Assembly (NCBI GenBank): GCA_946902985.2
Contig: OX336395.1
Coordinates: 16,346,708 to 16,410,707 of the forward strand
Origin: Meconema thalassinum
Taxonomy: Eukaryota; Arthropoda; Insecta; Orthoptera; Tettigoniidae
Direction of reading: 5' to 3'
DNA: 64,000 nucleotides
The first letter of the stretch is position 1. Every line of letters begins with the position of its first letter. Below are positions 1 to 11,428 of this stretch, in pieces. The notes below the pieces were generated by a model, which saw only the letters and a program-made list of their open reading frames with translations, did not search any database and had not been told where the DNA came from. Made by a program: the position numbers and the translations under genes.

Positions 1-2073
1 CAGCCGGTGCTTGCGAATAGTAATCATGTTGATGCCGCCAGTCACAGTTCAGCGTGTGACAGCGATCAATAACCACATAAACAGCGCTGTTATAGTCCAG
101 CCGGTGCTTGCGAATAGTAATCATGTTGATGCCGCCAGTCACAGTTCAGCGTGTGACAGCGATCAATAACCACATAAACAGCGCTGTTATAGTCCAGCCG
201 GTGCTTGCGAATAGTAATCATGTTGATGCCGCCAGTCACAGTTCAGCGTGTGGCAGCGATCAATAACCACATAAACAGCGCTGTTATAGTCCATCCGGTG
301 CTTGCGAATAGTAATCATGTTGATGCCGCCAGTCACAGTTCAACGTGTGACAGCGATCAATAACCACATAAACAGCGCAGTTATCGTCCAGCCGGTGCTT
401 GCGAATAGTAATCATGTTGATGCCGCCAGTCACAGTTCAGTGTGTGACAGCGATCAATAACCACATAAACAGCGCTGTTATAGTCCAGTCGGTGCTTGCG
501 AATAGTAATCATGTTGATGCCGCCAGTCACAGTTCAGTGTGTGACAGCGATCAGTAACCACATAAACAGCGCTGTTATAGTCCAGCCGGTGTTTGCGAAT
601 AGTAATCATGTTGATGCCGCCAGTCACAGTTCAGTGTGTGACAGCGATCAGTAACCACATAAACAGCGCTGTTATAGTCCAGCCGGTGCTTGCGAATAGT
701 AATCATGTTGATGCCGCCAGTCACAGTTCAGCGTGTGACAGCGATCAATAACCACATAAACAGCGCTGTTATAGTCCAGCCAGTGCTTGCAAATAGTAAT
801 CATGTTGATGCCGCCAGTCACAGTTCAGTGTGTGAAAGCGATCAATAACCACATGAACAGCGCTGTTATAGTCCAGCCGGTGCTTGCGAATAGTAATCAT
901 GTTGATGCCGCCAGTCACAGTTCAGCGTGTGACAGCGATTAATAACCACATAAACAGCGCTGTTATAGTCCAGCCGGTGTTTGCGAATAGTAATCATGTT
1001 GATGCCGCCAGTCACAGTTCTGCGTGTGACAGCGATCAATAACCTCATAAACAGCGCTGTTATAGTCCAGCCGGTGCTTGCGAAAAGTAATCATGTTGAT
1101 GCCGCCAGTCACAGTTCAGTGTGTGACAGCGATCAATAACCTCATAAACAGCGCTGTTATAGTCCAGCCGGTGCTTGCGAATAGTAATCATGTTGATGCC
1201 GCCAGTCACAGTTCAGCGTGTGACAGCGATCAATAACCACATAAACAGCGCTGTTATAGTCCAGCCGGTGCTTGCGAATAGTAATCATGTTGATGCCGCC
1301 AGTCACAGTTCAGCGTGTGACAGCGATCAATAACCACATAAACAGCGCTGTTATAGTCCAGCCGGTGCTTGCGAATAGTAATCATGTTGATGCCGCCAGT
1401 CACAGTTCAGCGTGTGACAGCGATCAATAACCACATAAACAGCGCTGTTATAGTCCAGCCGGTGCTTGCGAATAGTAATCATGTTGATGCCGCCAGTCAC
1501 AGTTCAGTGTGTGACAGCGATCAATAACCACATAAACAGCGCTGTTATAATCCAGCAGGTGCTTGCGAATAGTAATCATGTTGATGCCGCCAGTCACAGT
1601 TCAGCGTGTGACAGCGATCAATAACCACATAAACAGCGCTGTTATAGTCCAGCCGGTGTTTGCGAATAGTATTCATGTTGATGCCGCCAGTCACAGTTCA
1701 GCGTGTGACAGCGATCAGTAACCACATAAACAGCGCTGTTATAGTCCAGCCGGTGCTTGCGAATAGTAATCATGTTGATGCCGCCAGTCACAGTTCAGTG
1801 TGTGACAGCGATCAATAACCTCATAAACAGCGCTGTTATAGTCCAGCCGGTGCTTGCGAATAGTAATCATGTTGATGCCGCCAGTCACAGTTCAGTGTGT
1901 GACAGCGATCAATAACCTCATAAACAGCGCTGTTATAGTCCAGCCGGTGCTTGCGAATAGTAATCATGTTGATGCCGCCAGTCACAGTTCAGTGTGTGAC
2001 AGCGATCAATAACCACATAAACAGCGCTGTTATAGTCCAGCCGGTGCTTGCGAATAGTAATCATGTTGATGCC
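1..2073. repeat. 97-bp tandem satellite, about 21.4 copies
   Basis: Units begin at 1, 98, 195 and so on; the last full unit ends at 2037 and a 36-bp partial unit follows. Copies differ by only a few substitutions (for example GCGTGTGAC/GTGTGTGAC, ACCACAT/ACCTCAT), so the array is well homogenised. Each unit holds the short palindrome CAGCGCTG. The array is cut by the window start, so its true length is unknown. Short open frames inside it arise only because 97 is not a multiple of three and recur every three units; I do not treat them as genes. On the right it ends abruptly at the 3' end of a Helentron-like repeat. Confidence 0.97.
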
Positions 2074-2298
2074 GTAACAAGATGTTCAGTAAAGAATATA
2101 TAGCCTACTTTCTCCTAAATGTATGAGTATAGCTATAACTCGTTGTTTTTATCAAGGAGTATAATAGAATCATTTCTTGGTTGAAGACCTTCGAAACTAT
2201 TTACCTCTACCAAACGCCACAACCTAGAAAAAACTGCTACCATCATTGAAGAAAGAAAGAAAGATAAGAAGTATATCAAGAATGTTATGGATCTGGGG
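2074..2298 (-). mobile_element. 3'-end fragment of Helentron-like (293-bp-unit) repeat
   Basis: The stretch from about 2076 matches, in inverse orientation, the end of the element at 48465-48516. Both have AACAAGATGTTCAGTAAAGA, then TATAGCCTACTTTCTCC, then a region with a TCAAGGAGTATAAT motif. The GTTC...GAAC hairpin next to the terminus is typical of Helitron/Helentron 3' ends. The match supports membership of the family; the exact boundary with the satellite is uncertain by one or two bases. Confidence 0.6.
2137..2251. repeat. 115-bp direct repeat, copy 1
   Basis: This segment recurs at 3049-3163 in the same orientation with only a handful of differences, including the stretches TCATTTCTTGGTTGAAGACC and TTTACCTCTACCAAACGCCA. 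It partly overlaps the Helentron-like 3' fragment. The two copies lie about 0.9 kb apart. Confidence 0.85.
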
Positions 2299-2310
2299 AC
2301 ATAATCGACC

Positions 2311-2541
2311 GGACTGGCTGCGTGGCTCAGCGGAAACGTTCTCGCTTGCTGGGTCCTAGGTTGCAGATTCGTATCCTGGCGCAGTCAGCTGGCATTTGAG
2401 GGTGCACAAATGCGAGGGAGCCGTGTCAGTAGATTTACTGGCACATTAATGATCCCCTTCGGGCCAAAATTCCGGCACCCCGGCGTCTCTAAAAGCAGCA
2501 GTAGTTAAAAGGGATTTAAAACCAATAACATTATTATTATT
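2311..2541 (+). mobile_element. tRNA-derived SINE with (ATT)n tail
   Basis: The head carries an A-box-like TGGCTCAGCGG and a degenerate B box (GGTTGCAGATTC), the internal RNA polymerase III promoter layout of tRNA-derived SINEs. The tail is (ATT)n. A perfect 12-bp target-site duplication, ACATAATCGACC, flanks it at 2299-2310 and 2542-2553, so the boundaries are firm. No protein is encoded. Confidence 0.9.
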
Positions 2542-2553
2542 ACATAATCGACC

Positions 2554-3048
2554 TGCCGTGGGCAACATCCAACTTTGAGTTGAGGCATGTCTTTACACGT
2601 CTGGTTGTGCATGGCTTTCACAACCCTAATTGAATTAACAAATCTTTCCATGACCCGACAGAGACGAGTGTATACAAACTATGTGGATAATTTCGATTGC
2701 TATTTGCCTGAAATAAAAGTATTAATTAATAACCCGAACTAGCACCAACGGCTAGAATTCAGTTACTATGTGAAATCGTTTTGTTCTTTACTTCAAATAA
2801 CATTTTCAAATAACGCACAATAGGCTGTTACAAACCCTTTAAAATAAAAAGTTAAAATGTATTGTAGTATCATCTTGTCATTCTTCAAATTCGATGCGCA
2901 TAGAATGCCAATGGTATACTAATCAATGGAGTCGCACGTAGACCAGTCATGACATCTAGTGGAGAAGTATCGAACAATATAATCCTAACAGGGCGAGTGC
3001 ATTCTAGCGGCCATAAGAAGAAACTTTTCAATAAAATCTGGAAGTTAG
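2554..3048. other. unassigned AT-rich DNA
   Basis: I see no coding frame, tandem repeat or known element here. The short open frame at 2885-3085 on the reverse strand has no recognisable motif. Confidence 0.5.
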
Positions 3049-3163
3049 AACTCGTTGTTATTATCAAAGAGTATAATTGAATCATTTCTTGGTTGAAGAC
3101 CTTAGAAACTATTTACCTCTACCAAACGCCACAACCTAAAAAAAACTGCTACTATCATTGAAG
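3049..3163. repeat. 115-bp direct repeat, copy 2
   Basis: This is the second copy of the segment at 2137-2251, in the same orientation. Past its right end the two loci diverge (GAAGAAAG versus GAAGTAGGCC). Confidence 0.85.
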
Positions 3164-3339
3164 TAGGCCGGCGTGCAGTTACCTTTTTGGCTGCTAGATG
3201 TCTCGAGCAAATCTGCTGGCGAATTATGTTTTAATTGAATATATATTTTCCACCGTAATATGCACAATTTAACGCTTAATTTTAAAACGTCTGAGTCATT
3301 ACAAAACAATAAATATATAAAATTTCAAGCAAAAAAATC

Positions 3340-3420
3340 TAACTCTGATGGGGTTTGAACCATAGGCATATGAGTGATAGGCCAACGCTTCCCCACGGAG
3401 CCAATTGTGCCAACGAACAT
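3340..3420 (-). mobile_element. tRNA-like SINE head, reverse strand
   Basis: Read on the reverse strand, a tRNA-like stretch has A-box-like and B-box (GGTTCAAACCCC) motifs at roughly tRNA spacing. The two ends cannot pair as an acceptor stem, so this is a SINE head or tRNA pseudogene rather than a functional tRNA. The rest of 3166-3720 is AT-rich with nothing else recognised. Confidence 0.5.
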
Positions 3421-3721
3421 CGTTGTATATAAAATAACTTACATAGAACTTGTTAGCAAATAATGATTTAGACTAAACGATTTCATCAGTGGAGTATATT
3501 ATTTATATATAAAACATTTCATACAAAGTTTATTTATTTTGTATCAGTACGCTATATTGCATGCAATACTCAAATTAGTGAAATATAAGTCAGGCACAAG
3601 ATATCCGCTGCCATCTTATCTTGTTACTGAGACGGCTCAGCTTTTTAAAATCACTTCTGCACTATAGTATTACAAAATAAACTTTTAACTTCGAACGTGC
3701 CTCTTCCTTTAGAACAGTTAA

Positions 3722-4150
3722 AACGATTCTCGGCTCGATAATCGGAACTGGTGGGTCCCATGATATGGTTTATAAAGTTTGCATAATTCCTGAAATGGTA
3801 CGGCGGACGACTTTGTAGTTTGGTCACAAGACGCGTCCTATATGAAGGTATGTTCTTACCAAATTTGGTAGAGAACGGATAATTTGGTTAGTCGTTATTT
3901 GATTTTACGTTTTGAACGTTTGAGTGGCCACCATTCAGTTTTGGTAAAGATGGCGGCGATATAAAACATGACACTGAGATGCCCTTTTCTTGTTCTACCT
4001 ATGTACCAAATTTCATTCAATTCGGTTCCACCGTGTTCGAATTGATAGGGGGGACAGACATTCAGAGTACACACACTCACACACAGACTCACACACACAC
4101 ACTGGTGGAGTTTGCCCCAGAAAAACTCCAACTCATAGAGGGAGAACAGC
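3722..4150 (-). mobile_element. Helentron-like repeat fragment (one 293-bp unit plus 5' end)
   Basis: The stretch about 3795-4060 aligns by eye to the 293-bp unit repeated at 38885-40170 and, inverted, at 46400-48400. Shared landmarks are AAATTTGGTAGAGA, AAGATGGCGGCGATATAAAA and CATGACACTGAG. It then runs into a (CA)n-rich stretch at 4060-4105, as the 5' end of the 46391 copy does. Orientation is reverse relative to that copy. Confidence 0.75.
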
Positions 4151-4822
4151 AATAAGCATTAGCTTGGATTCAATATCATTAGGGTGAAGCGATGAGACTG
4201 AATTATGTGTTAATGTGGGGGGCTGAAGGATTTCACAATTAAACATAATAGGTAACACATATGCAATTTATTAATATACTGTTTAAGTAAACAAAACATC
4301 AATTAATAACCACTGAAGAAAATACTCGAGCTTCTTATTAAAAAGTTCATGGCAAAGATCAACTTTGTCTTCTTAAAATAGAAGAGGCAATAAAAATGTT
4401 CTATAAATGAGTGCTAAAAAACTTATCTTATCTTTGGCGACACTTTAGTGGAGGGTATGTCCTGAGTGAATCATCCCTCGAGGGAAGAAATGTATGCAAA
4501 CACAGTCACGTATAACCATTTGTCAGTTCCAGTAGGCAACCCACTCCACACATTTGAGAGGTATCACTGCGGTTGTTGTGCACTGAAGAGATTGGAGTAT
4601 GTTTACAAACTTGGTTGGTCCTGGCTGACCACGGGGCGTAGCAACTACTGTTGACAAGACATTCCTTCCTTGTGCCTTTCCTCACTGCGAGATAGTGCAC
4701 CATGAAGATTATTATTATTGGCCGTAGATGATGACTCACTGCGGTACTTGAAAGGTCTTGGCGAGAATATTTGAAGATTATTGGTCTCAAGTGGTGACCA
4801 AAAAGCAGATTGACACATGTTG
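4151..4822. other. unassigned; may contain the outer end of the BEL/Pao LTR
   Basis: No protein motif or repeat was recognised. The stretch about 4450-4822 is continuous, across the SINE at 4836-5180, with the promoter-like DNA at 5194-5700. It may therefore belong to the 3' LTR of the BEL/Pao element, but with no 5' LTR in view the boundary cannot be set. Confidence 0.35.
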
Positions 4823-4835
4823 ACAGTAGAATGTT

Positions 4836-5180
4836 ACCGGGTGAGTTAGCAGTGGTCGTTACGGCGTGCCTGCTGGCAGTCGCTCACATCCGGGAGGCGA
4901 GGAGGTTCGAATCCCCCCCGCCGGCAACCCTGAAGATGGTCTTCTGTGGTTTCCCATCTTCTTTCCAGGAAAACGCCGGGGTTGGTCCCTAACTATAGGC
5001 CACAGCCGCTACCTTCCAACTCCTTGTCCTTACATTCAAACTTTCCTCCCCAGACAACACTCCACACGCGACGGTACGTGTAGCTCACCCATTGGGTGTC
5101 CGCCTCGAAGCGGCTACAAAACTGGCGAGCCGAACATGTCCTCGGACACTCCCGGCACTAAAAGCCATACGCTAAAAAAA
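4836..5180 (+). mobile_element. tRNA-derived SINE with A-rich tail
   Basis: The head ends in a good B box (GGTTCGAATCCCC near 4909). The body contains the motif 'GTGGTTTCCCATCTTCTTTCCAGG...', which recurs in the SINEs near 30740 and 49310. The tail is a run of A. Perfect 13-bp target-site duplications, ACAGTAGAATGTT, lie at 4823-4835 and 5181-5193. The insertion sits in the probable 3' LTR region of the BEL/Pao element. Confidence 0.92.
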
Positions 5181-5193
5181 ACAGTAGAATGTT

Positions 5194-5711
5194 GGCCGTA
5201 GAGTAAGCCCGAAGAATAGCGGCCCAGAGTGGCCCGTTAAGTCGTGGCCGAAGAATGAATGAAGAGTGGACCGTCACCCAGAAGATGACTCGAGGTTTTA
5301 TAATGGCGAAAACCCGCCGAGGAAGGCAGCTGACCAGACACACCGCTGATATTGGTTGGCCAAGGAAATGACGTCACGAGCTCGAGGCGACAGCAGGCAC
5401 TCAGCAGACAAGCTCAGTGTAGTGGTTGTAATGATGTGTTGCTGAAGCCTTAAACACTTAGGTGAGTAACTATAATATCTATGAATTAGGTGATTAATAA
5501 CAAGGTTATGCATATAGATTAAGCAATTAATACATTTCCAAAGAAATAATTATCATTCGAGGATCTCGGTAACAAGAAACAAATTTGACCGACAAATAGG
5601 CCACGCTTAACATTGAAAGTAACACGAAAAGTGATCTTGCTCCGAGAACTCCGAATGAAAACAGAAAAAACAATCCGTCAAAACAAACATAGATAACAGA
5701 CGCGGAGTAAA
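5194..5711 (-). promoter_or_regulatory. probable BEL/Pao 3' LTR with promoter-like elements
   Basis: This lies directly downstream of the polyprotein stop on the reverse strand. Read on that strand it contains a CCAAT context (GGCCAACCAAT near 5355), a TATA-like CATTATAAAACC near 5300 and a TGACGTCA-type site near 5370, in the order expected for an LTR promoter. This is inference from position and motifs: no second LTR is in the window for comparison. Confidence 0.45.
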
Positions 5712-6065
5712 CTAAGACTCGAAAGGCAAAACAGAGATAGCAGAGATGGGTCTAGTGTAAAGACCTTTACTAGTTAAAACATCAACAACTCTGACGCGTT
5801 TATCACGACCAAAGTGGCAGTGAATAACTCTGCCTAGGTTCCACACGAGAGGCGGAGATGGGTCTCGAAGAAGAACCATGTCCCCCACTCGTACATCTGG
5901 TTGAGGAAGCCGCCACTTCTCACGCCTATTTAGCAAGCTGAGATACTCTAACTTCCATCGGCGCCAAAAAGAACAGCGCAAAGATTCTACTTTTCTCCAA
6001 AAGATAGGTAGACTAGGATCACAGCGTCGAACCAGCAAAGGCGGAGTAAGCAAGCGAACAGCCAA
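5712..6065 (-). pseudogene. BEL/Pao integrase C-terminal DUF5641 domain
   Basis: This is the C-terminal end of the BEL/Pao polyprotein, thought to help the integrase bind DNA. Visible hallmarks are WRRWKLEYLSLLNRREKW near the middle, followed by GDMVLLRDPSPPLVWNLGRV and a C-terminal RPISAISVLP. The family's order is 'WxxEYL...GDxVLxRD...LGRV...RPVxKLxLLP'. It is in a different frame from the upstream integrase segment (overlap at 6019-6065), so a frameshift separates them. A stop after PFES ends the polyprotein. Upstream are the integrase core pieces; downstream is the probable LTR. Confidence 0.88.
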
Positions 6066-6904
6066 TCAGGAAGTGACTGGGTGTTAAAGGTAAAAGATCC
6101 TTAGGATCGTTAGAAAGAGGAGTCAGAGGTCTGGAATTTACGATACCTTCGACTTGAATAATTAAAGAGTTGAATTCCTCATAAGAAAGTATGGCAGGAC
6201 CAAGAGTTTTCTTAAGCTGTCTCTTAGTAAGTTTGATGCAGGACTCCCATCGGCCCCCATGATGGGGAGCGTAAGGCGGGGTGAAATGCCATTTGAACCC
6301 TTTAGAATAGGAAAAGTTGGAATTTTTTTCTTTAGCAGAAGGGGAGCTTAACACTTTTTTTTCCAGAGATCAGAAACATTTACAAAAATTTTTGCATCAT
6401 CTGAAAAGACTTCAGATGGAACACCCCTTCTAGCAGCAAATCTAGAAAAGGCGGCCAAAAAATAAGATACAGAAGCGTTCGTAACCAACTCAAGGTGGAT
6501 AGCTCCCGTCACCATACATACAAATAACGAGATGTAAAGTTTACCTAAGATTTTGCACTTAGATGAAGAGGGATTGGTCTGATATACGTAAGGACCGGCG
6601 TAATCAATCCCAGTAAGAGCGAAGGGCCTGCTAGTTTCTGAACGAAATGGAGGTAAATTACCCATAATCTGAGTGGCGGGGCGTGGTTTAACCTTAAAGC
6701 AAGGTATAATCTTCCACCCACACGTATTATGCCGTCCTGGTCTAGAAAAGGAGTGAGTGGAGAAAGCCTGCTAGACTTGGGTAAGTCTTTACCACTTATA
6801 AGAGCTTGCTTTTCAGGAGCAAATACTTGCTGCTGAACAAGCAATAAAATCTTGCGAGTAGCAACTTCTAACTCTACTCTGGTGAGAAAGGGTTGAGGCT
6901 TCAA
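6019..6904 (-). pseudogene. BEL/Pao integrase core, frameshifted
   Basis: This is the rve-type integrase that would insert the retrotransposon cDNA. Three overlapping frames cover it. Visible are the first catalytic Asp (ALTGIDYAGPYV), a second Asp in EVFSDDAKIFVNV (the usual SDNG-type motif, here SDDA) and the region around the catalytic Glu (PPYAPHHGGRWES). EGIVNSRPLTPL and LTPSHFLIG follow, both very typical of BEL/Pao integrases. Frame changes near 6350 and 6550-6660 break it. The changed residue after the second Asp and the frameshifts both argue against function. Confidence 0.88.
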
Positions 6905-6911
6905 TGGTTGA

Positions 6912-7605
6912 TCAATTACTAAATATTTCCACCGGAATATATGACACTACACGAATCAATTTATCAAATGAAGAGTATCTCTGAAAAAGGCTAGTAGAAG
7001 TAGAAGTAAGATGCGACGTGTCAGGGTCAGCGCGGGCATCAGGTTGATTAGCTAAGCGAGGCCAGCAAGATGATTCCTGACTTAGCCAAGGAGGACCATT
7101 CCAGTACAGGTCTGAAGAAATCAAATTTTTAGGCATGCAACCACGTGATATTATATCCGCGGGGTTTTCATGGCTAGGAACATGTCTCCATTGTTCAGAA
7201 TGGGAAACTTCATGAATCTTAGAAACGCGATTTGCCACAAAGGTATTCCAATGAGAAGAAGGCTTGGAAATCCAAGCTAGTACAATAGAAGAATCGCTCC
7301 CAAAAAAATGTGCGGGAAAATTTTAACTTTAAGCTGACATTTAGTTTAGTAGCTAATTCTGTTGCCATTAAAGCAGAGCATAGTTCTAATCTCGGCAATG
7401 ATACCGTTTTAAGTGGGGCAACTTTTGATTTAGCGCACACTAAATTAGAAAATCCAGGGAAAGTAGCTGAGGAACGTCCTACTATGTATGCACAACAGCC
7501 ATAAGCCCCGTCTGAACTATCAGAAAATACATGCAGGTCATACTGCTGGCATAGGGGATTAGAAATTAAAAGTCGGGGTATAGAAACCTTGGAGAGATCC
7601 AGCAA
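6912..7605 (-). pseudogene. BEL/Pao RNase H-like / connection region
   Basis: Two reverse-strand frames (7219-7605 and 6912-7238) cover the Pao-type RNase H region that would degrade RNA in the RNA:DNA hybrid. The first holds LHVFSDSSDGAYGCCAYI and APLKTVSLPRLELCSALM, classic for BEL/Pao. The second holds WRHVPSHENPADIISRG, also diagnostic. A frameshift near 7300 separates them: the middle of the first frame ends in unrelated residues. Confidence 0.88.
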
Positions 7606-8090
7606 ACTACTGCGATACTCTAACTATTCTTCTGAGAGAGGAAAGGGGAACTTTTCATCCCAGTCAGATTTTAATGACCAAAGCTTTTGCAGGTTAAATT
7701 TTTGCAACAAAAACTATAGGAGCAATATATTGCAATGGGTCAAAGATCTTTAGGGTTTCTGACAGAACTTGTCTCTTAGTTACAGGGGGAGATTCTGACA
7801 AATGTACCTGATAAGAGAAGGTATCAGAAGGAGGACACCAAAAACACCCAATGCTTTTACGGCTGCTTCATCAGTAGGAATAGCAACAAATTCATTAACT
7901 GGGACCTCGGATGAAAATTTTGATATAAATTCAGTAGAATTTGAAGTCCATTTATGGAGCGGAAAACCACCTCCTAGGAGCAGGGATTTCAAATCTTCGC
8001 ACACAAGGAGTGCTTCAGAAATATTAGGGAAAGAATACAAGAAATCGTCAACATAAAATGCCGTTTTTAACACCTCAGAGGCCAAAGGAT
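7606..8090 (-). pseudogene. BEL/Pao reverse transcriptase, second half
   Basis: This contains the RT catalytic motif YVDD (FYVDDFLYSFPN, about 8040-8060), then LLLGGGFPLHKWTSNS, both standard for BEL/Pao RT. The frame breaks after ALGVFG near 7850, with the expected continuation in another frame toward the RNase H. The upstream end is cut exactly by the hAT insertion. The target duplication GATACAGA is at 8091-8098, and the reading frame joins directly to the segment at 14755 once the hAT and one duplicate are set aside. Confidence 0.88.
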
Positions 8091-10054
8091 GATACAGACA
8101 GGGGCGGATTTAACTTTCTGGCGCCCCTAGGCAAAATAAAAATTGCCGCCACCCCCTTCCCTCCCCCCCATTTTTTAGGTTTGTGTGAAAATTAAGTTGT
8201 AGTTAGTAAGGCAACCTATTAACAATTCGAGTTTATTTTTTTACACGTATAATTAAATGTTATATGTAGGTATAACCTAAGATCTTGGTGTGCTAACAAA
8301 AATCTTTCTCCGTGCTTTATTTTCAGCAAAAGTTTTGACAATATCGTCAAATTCCATATCTGGCATTAATTCTGATTCAATTGCCAAAATCGTTTGACAA
8401 ACCAAACGGTCCTGTATCGTGGTTGAGCTCAAATAGTCTTTTATGCGCTTTACACAATCATGAAAACGAGCGTTCGGCTCTGCAGTTCAACAAGCAGTAG
8501 GCTATTAAAACATTTGGAAATACTCCTCGTAGATCATTCTGTCGAATAAATTTTAATATTTCTAAAGACGGGTTATTTTCAATTTTGTTTTTCCTCGGCA
8601 ATATTTTTCAAAGTGGCACAATTCGTTTATAAATATTTGTTCTATATCATTTGGAAAATATTCTTGTGATGCTGCCGCATGTTTCCTTAATTCAGGTTCA
8701 TTCAACGTACGAAATTCGATAAGCGCGATAATTCTTTGAAAAATTCTTTCATAATCGGCGCATTTGCCCTTCAAATCTGTATAGAGTCTATCCAAAATTA
8801 TATTGAAAGTATTTACTCTGAAATTCTCTCTTCCACCTAGCTAAACATCATCTTCATACAATAATTCATCAGACATTAATTTTCTTCGTTTCTTCCTACG
8901 AACGACTTTTTTCAAACTCCTGGGTGGTAGAAATTTTCCGTGCTGTCTCTTCATAAAGTTCAACATTTTTCCGAGCATCTTCTACAAAACCAAACAACGA
9001 TTTGTACAAATCCAAAATATCTGAAATGCTGGTATCCATGTCTTGCAATTTCTGACTTGTAGCATCGAATAGTTCAAGTAAAACAGACCAAATACTTAGC
9101 ATAAATGCACGTTTTAGTCATCCATTTTATTCCGAAGGCCTGTAGTTTTATTTCGAACTATTGCTTTTACGTTGGGATTTTCTACGAAAGCTGATAATGC
9201 ATTTATTATTTCGTTCAAAAATTCAACCAGAACAGAAACCGCATCAGCACGTGCAGACCAACGAGTTGTAGACAATTATTTTAGTTTCGCAAATTTTGAA
9301 TCAGCAAAATTTCTGTCGAATCTGAAAAAAAAAAAATTATGCAACTCCTGGAGCAATTCAAAAAACTTACTCGCTTCTGTTCAACTTTCTGCAGCGTGTG
9401 TACCAACCAAATACAACGAATGTGCAAGGCTCGGTGTGTAATCTGCGAGAGGATTGTCGTCTTTTATTATAGCTTGAAGTCCCGAATATATGACCTTCAT
9501 GTTGGCAGCGTTATCGTAAGATTGCCCTCTCATATCAAAAAGGTCTATGCCATGAAATGTCAAAGTAGATGTGACTGCATCATATAAGTCTTCACCTTTG
9601 TGACCTGGTTCGTCTAGTAAAGTTAAAAAACGTTCAGTAACAGTGCAGTCTGGTTTTACATATCGTAAAATGAATGAAAGTTGATCAATAGGAGAGATGT
9701 CTGGGGTCGAATCCACAATGATAGAATAGTACTTCCCAGTTTTGATTTCTTCAACTGTTTTAGACGTCACTTTTTAGCCATAATTTCGATGACTTCTTCA
9801 TAAATAGTTGTGGATAGGTAACTTGTACTACCCTTGCCTTTATCTCCATAATTACGAATATGCTCATATCATACTAATATATAAAAATGAGATGGTGTGT
9901 GTCTGTCTTTCTGTCTGCCTGTTACTCAATAATGCAAGAACCACTGGTCCGATTTAAATGAAATTTTGCATGGATGTAGCTGATTTACCATGTTTACATA
10001 TAGGATACTTTTAATTTCGATATTTTGCACTATTAAAAAATGGCGACCATTTTA

Positions 10055-10410
10055 GTGACGTCACTACACCCTTAGGTTTCAAAATTTCATATTTCCATAT
10101 CAAATAAAAAGAGAACGCTAACAAATAACAAACTTTTGATGGCACATAGGAGCTTTAAAATGTAATTTCCTATCCGAAAGGTCCTTATCACTTTTCGTGT
10201 ATCTCCAACGGTTAGCGAGTAAAACCCACATATGTGACGTCACTACACCCTTTGGTTTCAAAATTTCATATTTCCATTTCAAATAAAAAGAGAACGCTAA
10301 GAAATAACAAACGTTTGATGCATACACGAGATTTAACATTTAATTTTCTATCGAAAAGGTCCTTATCACTTATCGTGTATCTCCAACGGTTAGCGAGTAA
10401 AACCTAAATG
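10055..10410. repeat. two tandem units of about 179 bp inside the Helitron
   Basis: Units start at the two GTGACGTCACTACACCC sites (10055 and 10234). Both contain CATATTTCCAT, AAAAAGAGAACGCTAA and GTGTATCTCCAACGGTTAGC. They differ by scattered substitutions, so the duplication is old. Confidence 0.85.
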
Positions 10411-11428
10411 TGTGCAATAAAACACGGTCAACACCGAGCGGTGCAGTATATCTCTACACACATAAAAATTAAAGTTTGTATGTTTCTTTCGCAATTTCTA
10501 CGGAAATTTGAGTTATTTACGCGTTTCAGACTGTTTTATTATGGATGACCGCGAACATAATTTTTTGGTCTGTCTGTCTGTCTGTCCGTTTCTTTGTTTG
10601 TTTGTCTGTGGACAAATTTGTTCCCTTATAACTCGAGAACGGCTGGGTGTATCAACGTAAAATTTGGTACAGATATCCATCAGAGGCACGACACTAATCA
10701 TTGATGTAACCCTTATCCGTACCTCTCATAAAAGAGGGCCTACCCCCTTAAAATACATGCAGAAATAGGAGTAGAAGGACGAGACAAAGATCATTTTCAG
10801 CCCCTCAATGTGAGAGACAAAACTCGAAATCCACATTTTAAGGCCCTAAAACCAACCATTTTTGAAATATTTCCAGAAAACTAATTTCATTTAATAAACT
10901 AATGAACGAATACAAGCCGGTAACCATGGCAACAGATTCTCAGAGGTCCATCTATTGCTGTAAGACGCAATGCAATTCCATTAATTACATTGGTGTGAAA
11001 GTTTGCAAACGGCAAGAAGGTTACCACGGAACCGAATTAAGCTGTAAAATTCATCAATACGTATAATGCACTTAAGGCGGTCAAGGGGTACACTAGAATT
11101 TTTTCACGTGATTTACACCTGCGGGTGTGGTACGGCAGGTCTATTATATTCCTATCCCTATATTATATTATTATTATTAGTATTATTATATTATGGCGTA
11201 CAACGAGGAGACAAAGCCCCTCGGTGCCAGAAACAAAACTTGGGGGCCTCGAAAACTACATTATAAGGCTCTAAAACCAACAGTATCTGAAATAATCCCA
11301 GAAAACTAATTTAATTTAATTTAACAAACTAATGAAGGAATGGAAATCGGTAACCATGACAACTTTATCTCAAGGGGTGGCATCCAACTTTCCATCTATT
11401 TCTGTAAGAAGCAATGTCACTCCATTTA

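Noticed and set aside
866..1048. Open frame in the 97-bp satellite
   Set aside because: Pure satellite translation, with the same peptide repeating with unit phase.
3340..3420. Functional tRNA gene
   Set aside because: B-box-like sequence is present, but the ends cannot form an acceptor stem; treated as a SINE head.
5298..5513. Small reverse frame downstream of the BEL/Pao stop
   Set aside because: It overlaps promoter-like LTR sequence and has no motif.
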